DNA of 14,741 nucleotides, taken from positions 1-14,741 of the forward strand of contig JAFSWV010000022.1 of NCBI GenBank assembly GCA_017444325.1. The letters are read 5' to 3'. The notes under the pieces were generated by a model. It did not search any database and was not told the DNA's origin. It worked only from the letters and a program-made list of their open reading frames with translations. Below, piece after piece: positions 1-7,244 of this stretch. This DNA is from a bacterium (lineage in GTDB: Bacteria; Auribacterota; UBA3054). Positions within the stretch are counted from its first letter, which is position 1. Every line of letters starts with the position of its first letter. A program made the translations under genes and the position numbers.

Positions 1-794
1 AGGAACTCGTTGGAGGAATAAACGCCGTTCAAGGTCTCGCCCTCGATCCTGAGGAACTTCGGAGTGCCGGCGCCGCTGCCGATGAAGACGGCGGAATAGC
101 CCTCCTCTTTCATGAGTTCATCGATGGTGTAAAGGCGGCCGATTATGGAATTGAGTTCAAACCTGGCGCCCAGTTTTTTCAAGCCCTCGATCTCGGAAGC
201 CACGATCGCTTTCGGCAGACGGAATTCCGGAATGCCGTAGATAAGGACGCCGCCCGGCTGGTGCAGCGCTTCGAAGACCGTGACGTCCACTCCGGCTTTC
301 AGAAGTTCGTAAGCGCAGGCCAGACCGGAAGGCCCTGAGCCGATTATTGCGACCTTTGCTTTCTTTTCTCTTTCCGCTTTCGGCGTCTCATCAGCATTCG
401 CGTTTTCTCTGTGCCAGTCCGCGACGAAGCGCTCCAAGCGCCCGATGGAAACAGGTTCGCCTTTTATTCCGACTATGCACTTGCTCTCGCACTGGACTTC
501 CTGCGGACAGACGCGGCCGCAGACAGCCGGCAGACTGTTGTCCGCTATCAGTGAAGCGTAGGACGCTGCGAGATCTTTATTCGCCAGAGCGGCGATAAAC
601 TTCGGTATGTTTACGTGCACCGGGCAGCCTGTGACGCAGCGGGGATTAGGGCAATTGAGGCAGCGCGTCGCTTCCAGAACGGCGGTGTCGAAGGAAAAGC
701 CCAGAGGCACCTCGCTGAAATTACGGCGCCTGACTTCCGGCTTCTGCTCAGGCATTGCCTGCCTCGGAATTTGCATTCTTTCCTGATTGGTCAT
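1..794 (-). CDS. nfnB: NfnB-like NADPH/ferredoxin oxidoreductase subunit, N-terminal part (glutamate synthase small subunit family)
   Basis: Partial gene: the first 264 codons are present and the 3' end is cut by the window edge; full family members have about 460-480 residues. Two cysteine clusters typical of the glutamate synthase small-subunit N-terminal domain are visible (C45, C48, C53, C57 and C92, C96, C102, C106), which bind two [4Fe-4S] clusters. An FAD-binding GSGPSG follows at 152-157, and the GGVLIYGIPEFRLPK stretch typical of the family at about 181-195. The ATG overlaps the stop of the preceding nfnA-like gene (ATGA). It has a strong AGGAGG ribosome site 7 nt upstream, which fixes the start. 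With the neighbouring flavin/[2Fe-2S] subunit this makes an NfnAB pair: cytoplasmic electron-bifurcating transhydrogenase coupling NADH and reduced ferredoxin to NADPH formation. A sulfide dehydrogenase (SudAB) reading, or a glutamate synthase small subunit, cannot be fully excluded, but the neighbour favours Nfn. Confidence 0.88.
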   Translation of the reverse strand, partial: MTNQERMQIPRQAMPEQKPEVRRRNFSEVPLGFSFDTAVLEATRCLNCPNPRCVTGCPVHVNIPKFIAALANKDLAASYASLIADNSLPAVCGRVCPQEVQCESKCIVGIKGEPVSIGRLERFVADWHRENANADETPKAEREKKAKVAIIGSGPSGLACAYELLKAGVDVTVFEALHQPGGVLIYGIPEFRLPKAIVASEIEGLKKLGARFELNSIIGRLYTIDELMKEEGYSAVFIGSGAGTPKFLRIEGETLNGVYSSNEF

Positions 795-1621
795 AGGAGG
801 CCCTCCTCGGCAGCGCGCAGGCGGCACTTGTGTTCATACTCTCTGTAGATCCCCGACCTTCTCCGCAATTCATCGAAGTCGATTGAATCAGCCGGGAACT
901 CCGGACCGTCCACGCAGGTGTAGCGGATCTTGCCGCCGACCGTGACGCGGCAGCCGCCGCACATTCCCGTGCCGTCGATCATTATGGAGTTGAGGCTGGC
1001 CGTCGCCGGAACGTTGAATTCCTTCGCCAGTTCCGCGCAGGCTTTCATCATGGGGATCGGACCTACGATGTAAACGTGATCGACTCCTCCCTTCTCCAGC
1101 TCTTTTTTCAGGATCGTCGTGACGAAACCTTTTTCGCCGTAGGAACCGTCGTCGGTAGCAACTTTCAGTTCGTGGCAGACTTCCCGCATCTCGTTTTCAA
1201 GAATGAGAAGCGGATAAGTTCTGGCGCCGATAATGCCCAGGACGTGGTTGCCTGCCTCTTTCAAGGCGGAGGCTATAGGAAGTATAGGGGCTGTGCCTAT
1301 TCCGCCGCCTACGCAGATCACAGAGCCGTTTAATGGTATCTCGGTCGGCTGTCCGAGAGGCCCGACCAGATCGTGGACGAAACCGCCGGCCTCGAGGCTG
1401 GCAAGTTCCATCGTCGTGTAGCCCACGGTCTGGAAAATAAGCTTCACTCCGCCCCTTGGATCGGAGCCGACCATCGTGAGCGGGATGCGCTCGCTATTTT
1501 CTTTCGGCCTAACGATAACAAACTGTCCGGCACGGCGGACTTGCGCAAGCCTTCTGGCCTCCACTACCATGGAGAAGACGTTGTCGGCAAGTTTGGTTTT
1601 TTCTAAGATTCTGAACGGCAT
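791..1621 (-). CDS. nfnA: NfnA-like ferredoxin-NADP reductase subunit (FAD/NAD-binding, [2Fe-2S])
   Basis: This 276-residue protein has the ferredoxin-NADP reductase fold of the PyrK/NfnA/SudB group. The FAD-binding RIPLTMVG lies at 45-52, the nucleotide-binding GGGIGTAP at 105-112 and GAR at 132-134. A C-terminal [2Fe-2S] site follows with C221, C224 and C236. Only three cysteines are in the site, with D216 just before them. In Nfn structures an aspartate serves as the fourth ligand, whereas PyrK has four cysteines, so this supports NfnA over PyrK. Together with the downstream nfnB-like gene it would form the bifurcating NADH-dependent ferredoxin:NADP oxidoreductase of the cytoplasm. It starts 2 nt after the zinc-ribbon gene stops, and no clear ribosome site precedes the ATG. 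Its stop overlaps the nfnB start by 4 nt, which implies translational coupling. Confidence 0.88.
   Translation of the reverse strand: MPFRILEKTKLADNVFSMVVEARRLAQVRRAGQFVIVRPKENSERIPLTMVGSDPRGGVKLIFQTVGYTTMELASLEAGGFVHDLVGPLGQPTEIPLNGSVICVGGGIGTAPILPIASALKEAGNHVLGIIGARTYPLLILENEMREVCHELKVATDDGSYGEKGFVTTILKKELEKGGVDHVYIVGPIPMMKACAELAKEFNVPATASLNSIMIDGTGMCGGCRVTVGGKIRYTCVDGPEFPADSIDFDELRRRSGIYREYEHKCRLRAAEEGLL
795..807 (-). promoter_or_regulatory. Palindromic Shine-Dalgarno of nfnB inside the end of nfnA
   Basis: On the minus strand AGGAGGGCCTCCT precedes the nfnB ATG. The AGGAGG (802-807) is an ideal ribosome site with 7-nt spacing. It can fold onto the CCTCCT that follows: a 5-bp stem with a 3-nt loop. 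The ribosome finishing nfnA would melt this hairpin, so nfnB translation may depend on nfnA translation. The sequence is directly visible; the coupling mechanism is inference. Confidence 0.5.
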
Positions 1622-1623
1622 TG

Positions 1624-2013
1624 CTAGTATCTACAAAGGTAGGAGAGCAGTATGCAGTCTCCCAAGATTATGAGGGCCACCATCACTAGAACGACGATGG
1701 GAACGCTGATCTCGGACAGAAGCGAAGGAGTCTTATACTCCTTCCCGCAGGAAACGCATTTGAGCGTCGCGCTGGTCCGGCGCATCCTCGGAAGAAGGAA
1801 AGAAAGGAATTTCATATGAGCGGGGATCTCTTTTCCCGGATCGACTATCATAAGGGAATATTTTTCGCCGCAGTAGGGGCAGTGGGATTCGAGGGCGTCA
1901 AAGCCCAATAGCTCCAACGATTCCTGGCGCTGCTTTTTCTGCAGCTCCAGAAGGCGCCTTTCCTCCTCCCTCTTGGTCGGCCCGAAAATATTCTTTTCGC
2001 TTTCTGTCGTCAT
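1624..2013 (-). CDS. Zinc-ribbon protein with C-terminal membrane anchor, unknown function
   Basis: Not recognised as a named family. From the ATG at 2013 it has 129 residues. The N-terminal third is highly charged and probably helical (KREEERRLLELQKKQRQ, about 14-30). A split zinc ribbon follows with CPYCGEKY (C45, C48) and CVSCGKEY (C86, C89). The C-terminus holds one hydrophobic segment (about 103-125) and then ends. This is a tail-anchored layout, with the zinc domain probably cytoplasmic. An upstream TTG at 2028 would add five residues; neither start has a good ribosome site, and I chose the ATG. It sits 17 nt after mutL and 2 nt before nfnA, so it is surely co-transcribed. A link to either neighbour's function is not shown by the sequence. 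Confidence 0.72.
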   Translation of the reverse strand: MTTESEKNIFGPTKREEERRLLELQKKQRQESLELLGFDALESHCPYCGEKYSLMIVDPGKEIPAHMKFLSFLLPRMRRTSATLKCVSCGKEYKTPSLLSEISVPIVVLVMVALIILGDCILLSYLCRY

Positions 2014-2030
2014 AACTGTGGTTTTCAAAT

Positions 2031-3854
2031 TTATAGTCCGGCTCGCCCGAAGCGTTTTTCCAGTTCGGAATAAGTCAGCATTATGATGGTCGGCCTACCG
2101 TGCGGGCAGGTCCAAGGCGTTTTCGCCGCCATCAGTTCGTCAAGGAGAGCCTGGCAGTCGGCAAGGCTCAGCTGATGATGGAATTTTATGCTCTTCCTGC
2201 AGACCATGACCAGGGCCAGTCTGCGCCTAACTTCCTCGGCTCTTGATGACGTGCCCAAAAGTTTAAGATCCTCCGCCATATCGGTGAAGAGCTCCTGCAG
2301 CGCGGAGGCTTCCAGGAAAGCGGGAATGGCGTCCACTTTCAGCGTGTTCCTGCCGAATTCCTCCAGCGCAAAACCGCTTTTCACAAGCTCTCCCAAATAC
2401 GGCTTCAAAGCCGCCATCTGCTCAAAGGAAAGCGTCAAAGTTTCGGGAAGCAGCAGGCGCTGGCTGGGAGCGTCGGCGTTTTCGAAAGCAAGGAGCGCTT
2501 TCTCATAATTGATCCTCTCGTGGGCCGCGTGCTGGTCAACTATGCCAATACCTCTCCCCTCGATCTCCGCCAAGATGTACATGCCGCCGGCCTGGGCCAG
2601 CGCTTTGGAACTTGAGAGCGTGCCAATCTCTTTCGCTTCGTAAACTTCCTCTTCTTTTTCCCTGACGGAAGAGGCTGTCTCCTCCGGCACGGCGTAGATC
2701 TTCTTCCAGTCCTCGACGGAAAGCTTCTCTCCCCGCATCATGGAAAGGTCCTGCGGCTTGGAGAAGGCGGACTTGACGCCGAGTTCCGGAGCGTTCGCGT
2801 CCTTAGAATCCCCCAGCGACAGTTCCGGCGGCACCATGTCGGAGCGCAAAGCGTCCGAGACAGCGCGCGCGATCAGGTCCTGGACAAGATGTTCGCTCCT
2901 GAAACGAATATCGAGCTTGGCGGGATGCACGTTTATGTCGATGGAATTGGGGGCGACAGTCAGGAAAAGGAAAGCGTAAGGATAGCGCTCGGGGCTGAGC
3001 AAAGTTCCGTAAGCCCTTTTAAGCAGCGCGGACAGCCAGACGCACCTTACGGCCCTGCGGTTGACGAAAAGGAAGATCTCGCTCCTCGTGCCGCTGGCGA
3101 TTGTCCAGGGCGAAACGAAGCCTTCGACCAAACGCCCTTCCGAGGAAGCGCTGACCGGAATAAGGGAATTGGTGAAGTCCGTGCCCCTAAGCTGGCGGAG
3201 CCTGGCCTGGACCGCTTCCATGAAAGGAACAGTCTCGTTCTGAGGCGGCAGGTTGAAGACCTCCGTCTTGTCCACCAGGTAGCGGAATCCGACGTAAGGA
3301 TGCGTCAGCACCGCGTTCTGCATGAAGCGCGCGATATGGCCTAATTCCGTGGCGTCGGTCTTAAGGAACTTAGCCCTGACCGGCACGCAGAAGAAAAGAT
3401 TCCTGACGCTGATGGTCGTGCCCTGGGAGCGCGCCGCGTCGCCAACTGACATGTCGGAGCCGCCCTCCACTTTGATGCAGGTCGGCGTTCCTCCGTCGGC
3501 GGGGGCCGTCGTCATCTCGAAGCGGGAAACGCTCGCGATGGAAGGCAGCGCCTCGCCCCTGAAGCCCAAAGTCCTGACGTTGGAAATGTCGATGGCGGTC
3601 CTAATTTTGCTAGTCGCGTGGCGAAGCAACGACATCTTCGCGTCTTCCCGCGACATTCCGCAGCCGTCGTCCGAGACAGATATGAGCTTGCGTCCGCCTT
3701 CCATGATCTCGACGCAAACGCGCCTGGCGCCGGCGTCCAGGGAATTCTCAACGAGTTCCTTGACCACCGAGGCGGGGCGCTCCACCACCTCGCCCGCGGC
3801 TATCTTGTTAGCCACGTCCTCAGGCAGGAGCTTTATCTGTCTATCATCTGTCAT
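2031..3854 (-). CDS. mutL: DNA mismatch repair protein MutL with endonuclease motif
   Basis: This 607-residue protein is a complete MutL. The N-terminal GHKL ATPase shows ELVENSLDAG (33-42, with catalytic E34 and Mg-binding N37), DDGCG (62-66), TSKI (81-84) and GFRGEAL (97-103). The transducer domain ends near NVHPAKLDIRF (308-318). A charged linker (about 340-415) leads to the C-terminal dimerisation/nuclease domain. That domain holds the metal-binding motif DQHA(x)2E(x)4E at 440-451, a C552 element and CPHGRP at 583-588. This marks the latent nicking endonuclease type found in organisms without MutH. It receives the mismatch signal from MutS and nicks the strand to be removed. The gene follows the HAD gene by 9 nt. 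An extended -10 (TGCTATAAT) overlapping the HAD stop may give an extra, nearly leaderless transcript. No ribosome site is seen at a usable distance. Confidence 0.97.
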   Translation of the reverse strand: MTDDRQIKLLPEDVANKIAAGEVVERPASVVKELVENSLDAGARRVCVEIMEGGRKLISVSDDGCGMSREDAKMSLLRHATSKIRTAIDISNVRTLGFRGEALPSIASVSRFEMTTAPADGGTPTCIKVEGGSDMSVGDAARSQGTTISVRNLFFCVPVRAKFLKTDATELGHIARFMQNAVLTHPYVGFRYLVDKTEVFNLPPQNETVPFMEAVQARLRQLRGTDFTNSLIPVSASSEGRLVEGFVSPWTIASGTRSEIFLFVNRRAVRCVWLSALLKRAYGTLLSPERYPYAFLFLTVAPNSIDINVHPAKLDIRFRSEHLVQDLIARAVSDALRSDMVPPELSLGDSKDANAPELGVKSAFSKPQDLSMMRGEKLSVEDWKKIYAVPEETASSVREKEEEVYEAKEIGTLSSSKALAQAGGMYILAEIEGRGIGIVDQHAAHERINYEKALLAFENADAPSQRLLLPETLTLSFEQMAALKPYLGELVKSGFALEEFGRNTLKVDAIPAFLEASALQELFTDMAEDLKLLGTSSRAEEVRRRLALVMVCRKSIKFHHQLSLADCQALLDELMAAKTPWTCPHGRPTIIMLTYSELEKRFGRAGL

Positions 3855-3862
3855 AAGTTTAA

Positions 3863-3871
3863 ATTATAGCA
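3863..3871 (-). promoter_or_regulatory. Extended -10 promoter element before mutL
   Basis: The minus strand reads TGCTATAAT, a perfect extended -10. It ends 8 nt before the mutL ATG and overlaps the HAD stop codon (ATG CTA TAA). No -35 match lies at 17-nt spacing, which is normal for extended -10 promoters. Transcription would begin within about 1-2 nt of the start codon. Part of the motif is also coding, so chance is possible. Confidence 0.45.
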
Positions 3872-4535
3872 TATCCTTTAAGGCTTCCGTGACCGCGAAA
3901 AGGTCGGGAAGGATCATGAAAGCGCGCTGCTTTTCCTTTGTCCCGGGAGCGACAAGATCCGGGACCATGATGGAAACCATGCCGGCCCTTTCGGCCGCCT
4001 CTATGCCGGCTGGGGAATCTTCCAAGACCAGGCAGTTCTCAGGCTTCGCCTCGATCATTTCGGCGGCCTTCAAAAATATGTCGGGCTCAGGTTTGCTTTT
4101 GGGAACCTCCCAGCCGCTGGTAACGGAGTTCACGCGGTGCAGAAGATTCACCATTTTCAACTTCTGCAAGACCTGGGACCTCGGAGAACTGCTGGCCACC
4201 ACTCTCGGCATGGCGCGTTCATCCAGAAGGTCCAGAAGTTCCATAAGCCCCGGCTTGGGTTTCCCCTCCCCTCTTCCTATGGCCTCGACTATCAGTTCGG
4301 CGCATTTGTCGCGGACGGAATTCGTCTCCTCCACGCTGAAGCCGTACTCCTCGGCGAAGAAGCCGTAAGTGTCGGACCTGGCATGCCCGATCAGCTGCCT
4401 GAAAAAGGCGAAAGTCATTTCGCGACCGTTTTTCAATCTGATCGCCTCAGCCATCGCGCGCATGGCGACGGGCTCGGTGTCCAGCATCAAGCCGTCCAGG
4501 TCGAAAATGACCGCTTCTATTTTTCTTTTTTCCAT
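3864..4535 (-). CDS. HAD-superfamily hydrolase, beta-phosphoglucomutase-like
   Basis: This 223-residue HAD protein has all four motifs. Motif I is FDLDGLMLDTE (nucleophile D12, acid/base D14), motif II is S115 in VVASSSP, motif III is K148 in SKPEPDIF, and motif IV is the acidic pair E172-D173 in VLEDSPAG. A helical cap lies between motifs I and II (about 20-95). Length and motifs match the beta-phosphoglucomutase/phosphoglycolate-phosphatase-like subgroup of small cytoplasmic phosphatases and sugar-phosphate mutases. The substrate cannot be read from the sequence. The gene opens the leftward cluster containing mutL. Its ATG lies 6 nt after TGCTAAAAT, predicting a leaderless mRNA, and no ribosome site is present. 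Confidence 0.92.
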   Translation of the reverse strand: MEKRKIEAVIFDLDGLMLDTEPVAMRAMAEAIRLKNGREMTFAFFRQLIGHARSDTYGFFAEEYGFSVEETNSVRDKCAELIVEAIGRGEGKPKPGLMELLDLLDERAMPRVVASSSPRSQVLQKLKMVNLLHRVNSVTSGWEVPKSKPEPDIFLKAAEMIEAKPENCLVLEDSPAGIEAAERAGMVSIMVPDLVAPGTKEKQRAFMILPDLFAVTEALKDML

Positions 4536-4541
4536 ATTCTA

Positions 4542-4550
4542 ATTTTAGCA
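4542..4550 (-). promoter_or_regulatory. Extended -10 promoter of the HAD-mutL-nfn cluster
   Basis: The minus strand reads TGCTAAAAT, six bases before the HAD ATG. With usual -10 to +1 spacing, transcription would start at the A of the ATG. No -35 match is seen at 16-18 nt. It lies in the 48-bp divergent gap shared with the secreted-protein gene. Confidence 0.55.
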
Positions 4551-4565
4551 AACCGCCTGGATTAA

Positions 4566-4574
4566 TGGTAGAAT
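4566..4574 (+). promoter_or_regulatory. Extended -10 promoter of the secreted-protein gene
   Basis: The plus strand reads TGGTAGAAT, ending 9 nt before the ATG at 4584. It is back to back with the HAD promoter, and the two motifs are 15 nt apart. The expected start near 4581 leaves a leader of only about 3 nt. It also argues against the ATG at 4575, which directly abuts the -10. Confidence 0.5.
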
Positions 4575-4583
4575 ATGCGTGAT

Positions 4584-5354
4584 ATGAAAAGATTAGCGTT
4601 CATTTTTCCCCTGGCGCTTTCCATCTTCGCTTTCGCGGAAGTTGAGCGCACGATGTTCGGAGAGCTTTCCTATAAGGACGGCTCTACTTCTGACTGCATG
4701 ATCGTCTTCAGGACCGATTCGGAAGACAACAGTTTCTTCTGCGAGATCCGCCGCAGGATCAATTCAAGGATAAGATCACAGGTCTTTCGCGGCGAAACGG
4801 AAGGAAACGCGTGCAAAGCCAAAAGCGCCGACGGCCGCCTTTCCCTGTACGGCGTCATTGAGAAAAACGATTTCAACGCAGGCGTTATGAACGGAAATGA
4901 GCTTTTGTACAGCCTTTCCGCCAAAGACGGCGAAAGCCTGATGAACGAGGCCGCTTCCCGCCGCTCTGATGGTGAAACCGTCAGCGAAACGCCTCCTGAG
5001 CCGCAGATAAAGCGGGAGGCGTCCTGCGAAGAGGATAAACCTGATCTCGCAAAAGTCAAAGTTTACGCTTACAAGGGAAAACTTTCCGGCAAGGAAGGTG
5101 AAAAAGACGCGGAGATCAAAGCGTCTTTCTCAAACGGCAAAAACAACAACATGAACCTTGTCGTGATGGTGAATAAAACGCCTGAAAGCGTCAGCGCCGA
5201 ATTTTATTCCGGCGTGGCCGACAAAGGAAGATTCACCGCCATGAGCAGAGACAAAAGCAAACTGATCAGCGGCAAAATAGACTCCCAAAAATTGGAAGCC
5301 GAGATCAAAGAGGAAGCAAGCGACGAATCCTCTTTCTTTTCAGGAAAGCGCTGA
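4584..5354 (+). CDS. Secreted protein of unknown function with two repeated domains
   Basis: Not recognised. From the ATG at 4584 it has 256 residues. The start is MKRLAFIFPLALSIFAFA, a signal peptide with a basic N-region, a hydrophobic core and a likely cleavage after the A at about 18; there is no lipobox cysteine. The mature part looks duplicated. Residues 25-100 (start FGELSY) and 154-231 (start KGKLSG) share a pattern: a short charged beta segment, a hydrophobic strand, a segment around RGETEG / SGVADKG, and a final strand pair. An acidic, proline-containing linker (about 115-150) joins them, and the C-terminus is charged. The alternative ATG at 4575 adds three residues but abuts the -10 element. 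The gene converges with hisI, leaving 5 nt between the stops. It probably acts in the periplasm or at the surface, but no activity can be assigned. Confidence 0.8.
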   Translation: MKRLAFIFPLALSIFAFAEVERTMFGELSYKDGSTSDCMIVFRTDSEDNSFFCEIRRRINSRIRSQVFRGETEGNACKAKSADGRLSLYGVIEKNDFNAGVMNGNELLYSLSAKDGESLMNEAASRRSDGETVSETPPEPQIKREASCEEDKPDLAKVKVYAYKGKLSGKEGEKDAEIKASFSNGKNNNMNLVVMVNKTPESVSAEFYSGVADKGRFTAMSRDKSKLISGKIDSQKLEAEIKEEASDESSFFSGKR

Positions 5355-5359
5355 CGATT

Positions 5360-5770
<411 letters not shown>

Positions 5771-5774
5771 AAAA

Positions 5775-7244
5775 TTAATCTTGGTTTTCTTTTGGATCGT
5801 CGTGGCCGCAGAGCGCCAGGGCCATAACGGCCAGGGCGGTCACGGTCACGCCGGGAACGTAAAAATCGAAGTCCAGCAGATTGTGAACGAAAAATCCGCC
5901 GGCGGCCAGGATGCAGGAAAGCTGGAGGGCGTCCTTCTTGACGGAGGCCTTGAAATTGTCCCAGCCGTTCGTTATGGGAAGGCAGCAGGCCAAGAGCCAG
6001 CCGATACCTGCGAACATGCCGAATTCCGCCCACATCTGGAGAATAGTGTTGTGCACGAACTTGCTCGGTTCTGATCCTTGCGGCGCCCAGACTTTGTACC
6101 ATCTTGCGAAAGAGTTGATGCCGTAGCCGGTCAGGGCTTTCTGCTTTATCATCTTGAAAGCGACTTTCCAGTAAGTCAGTCTGGCGCCGCCGGAGCTGCT
6201 CAGCTTTTTGCCAAGGTTCGCGCCGTAGCCCCAGACGAAGCCGAGCGTCGCAAAGACGCCGCCTGCTATGAAGACCGAGATAAGGAAATTAAGCGAAACT
6301 TCCTTTGCCTTGTAGAGCACGAAACTCCAGATCAGCGCGAGTACAAATGTCAGCGCGATAACTGATTTCGATCTCGTCACAAAAAGCACGGCCAGGGAAA
6401 CGACTGCCGTAATAAGCCCGATGTAGCGAAGGAGCCTTTCGCCTTTTGTCTTCCAGAGGCCCAGGCTTAAAAGAAAGACCATCATGGCGTAAGACGCCAG
6501 AATGTTCGGGGATGTGAAGGTGGCCGTGATCCTGGGACTGAGAAGGCGGTTCATGGTGTAGGTGTCCGCGGCGTCATGGCTCGTTTTGAACCATTCGTTC
6601 GTGTAAGCCGCGAAACTGGAAAAGCCGTGTTCCTGGGCGAAAAGCTCCCTTGTCTTAGCTAATCCTCCCATCAGCTGGAAAAAAGCGTTCTGCGCCACGA
6701 AAAGCATGGACAGGCAGATGACGACGGCGATGACATGGCGCCGTTTGGACGTCAGGGCGGCGATGGCCGAAGCGTAGAAGAAAGCACCGTAAAGGATGAA
6801 GAGCGCGCCTCCCCAGGGGTCCCTGAATTCCGGGATCTTCGCCATCTTGAAGGAGGCCATGATCGAAAGCATCAGAAAAGCCCAGCCCAATCCGATGTAT
6901 GTCACATTGTGATTCTTTTTCAAAACGCGACATTTGGCCACAAGGGAAAGCACGGCGAAAACGCCGATGAAGAAGAGCAGATACTCGAGGTAGCGGTTGG
7001 GATAAGAATACTGGAAGAGCGCGACGTAAACGTTCGAAATTACAGCGGGCAGAGGCGCATCTTTAGGAATGATCTCCGCGCTTCTTTCCACGAGCGTCTT
7101 CTGCAATTCCGGGTGCTGGGGCGTGCCGTACCACAAAGGCGACCAGAAGAGCGCGATCAGGATCGCGATGAAAAGTATCTTCCCTAAGATCCGGCCGAAA
7201 GACGTCTCTCTGTCAGTGATAACGCCTAACGAATTTTGTTCCAT
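5775..7244 (-). CDS. O-antigen ligase/polymerase-like membrane protein (Wzy_C/RfaL family)
   Basis: This 489-residue polytopic membrane protein has roughly 10-12 hydrophobic segments, beginning at about 19-36. The signature region lies in the C-terminal half: LTGYGINSFARWY, then a loop with WAPQGSEPSKFVHNTILQMWAEFG, then further membrane segments. The GxGxxxF and HNxxLQxxxExG elements are typical of O-antigen ligases and polysaccharide polymerases. The large loop before the last helices is the usual periplasmic catalytic part. The family joins glycan chains to lipid A core, to one another or to proteins; which of these applies cannot be told. No glycosyltransferase genes are nearby. The start overlaps the end of pyrK by 19 nt, and an AAGGAG site lies 5 nt before the ATG. 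Confidence 0.83.
   Translation of the reverse strand: MEQNSLGVITDRETSFGRILGKILFIAILIALFWSPLWYGTPQHPELQKTLVERSAEIIPKDAPLPAVISNVYVALFQYSYPNRYLEYLLFFIGVFAVLSLVAKCRVLKKNHNVTYIGLGWAFLMLSIMASFKMAKIPEFRDPWGGALFILYGAFFYASAIAALTSKRRHVIAVVICLSMLFVAQNAFFQLMGGLAKTRELFAQEHGFSSFAAYTNEWFKTSHDAADTYTMNRLLSPRITATFTSPNILASYAMMVFLLSLGLWKTKGERLLRYIGLITAVVSLAVLFVTRSKSVIALTFVLALIWSFVLYKAKEVSLNFLISVFIAGGVFATLGFVWGYGANLGKKLSSSGGARLTYWKVAFKMIKQKALTGYGINSFARWYKVWAPQGSEPSKFVHNTILQMWAEFGMFAGIGWLLACCLPITNGWDNFKASVKKDALQLSCILAAGGFFVHNLLDFDFYVPGVTVTALAVMALALCGHDDPKENQD

Noticed and set aside
2889..3344. 151-codon plus-strand frame inside mutL
   Set aside because: Antisense to the conserved MutL transducer region; no ribosome site and no recognisable motif.
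3322..4368. 348-codon open frame on the plus strand opposite mutL and the HAD gene
   Set aside because: Antisense to two clearly identified genes and spanning their junction; serine-rich composition typical of a shadow frame.
4575..4583. Upstream ATG for the secreted protein
   Set aside because: It directly abuts the -10 element, so a transcript from that promoter would not include it; the next in-frame ATG starts a normal signal peptide.
5332..5348. CTTTC-N7-GAAAG inverted repeat at the convergent 3' ends of the secreted-protein gene and hisI
   Set aside because: Five A/T-rich pairs without a U-tract on either strand; too weak to call a terminator.
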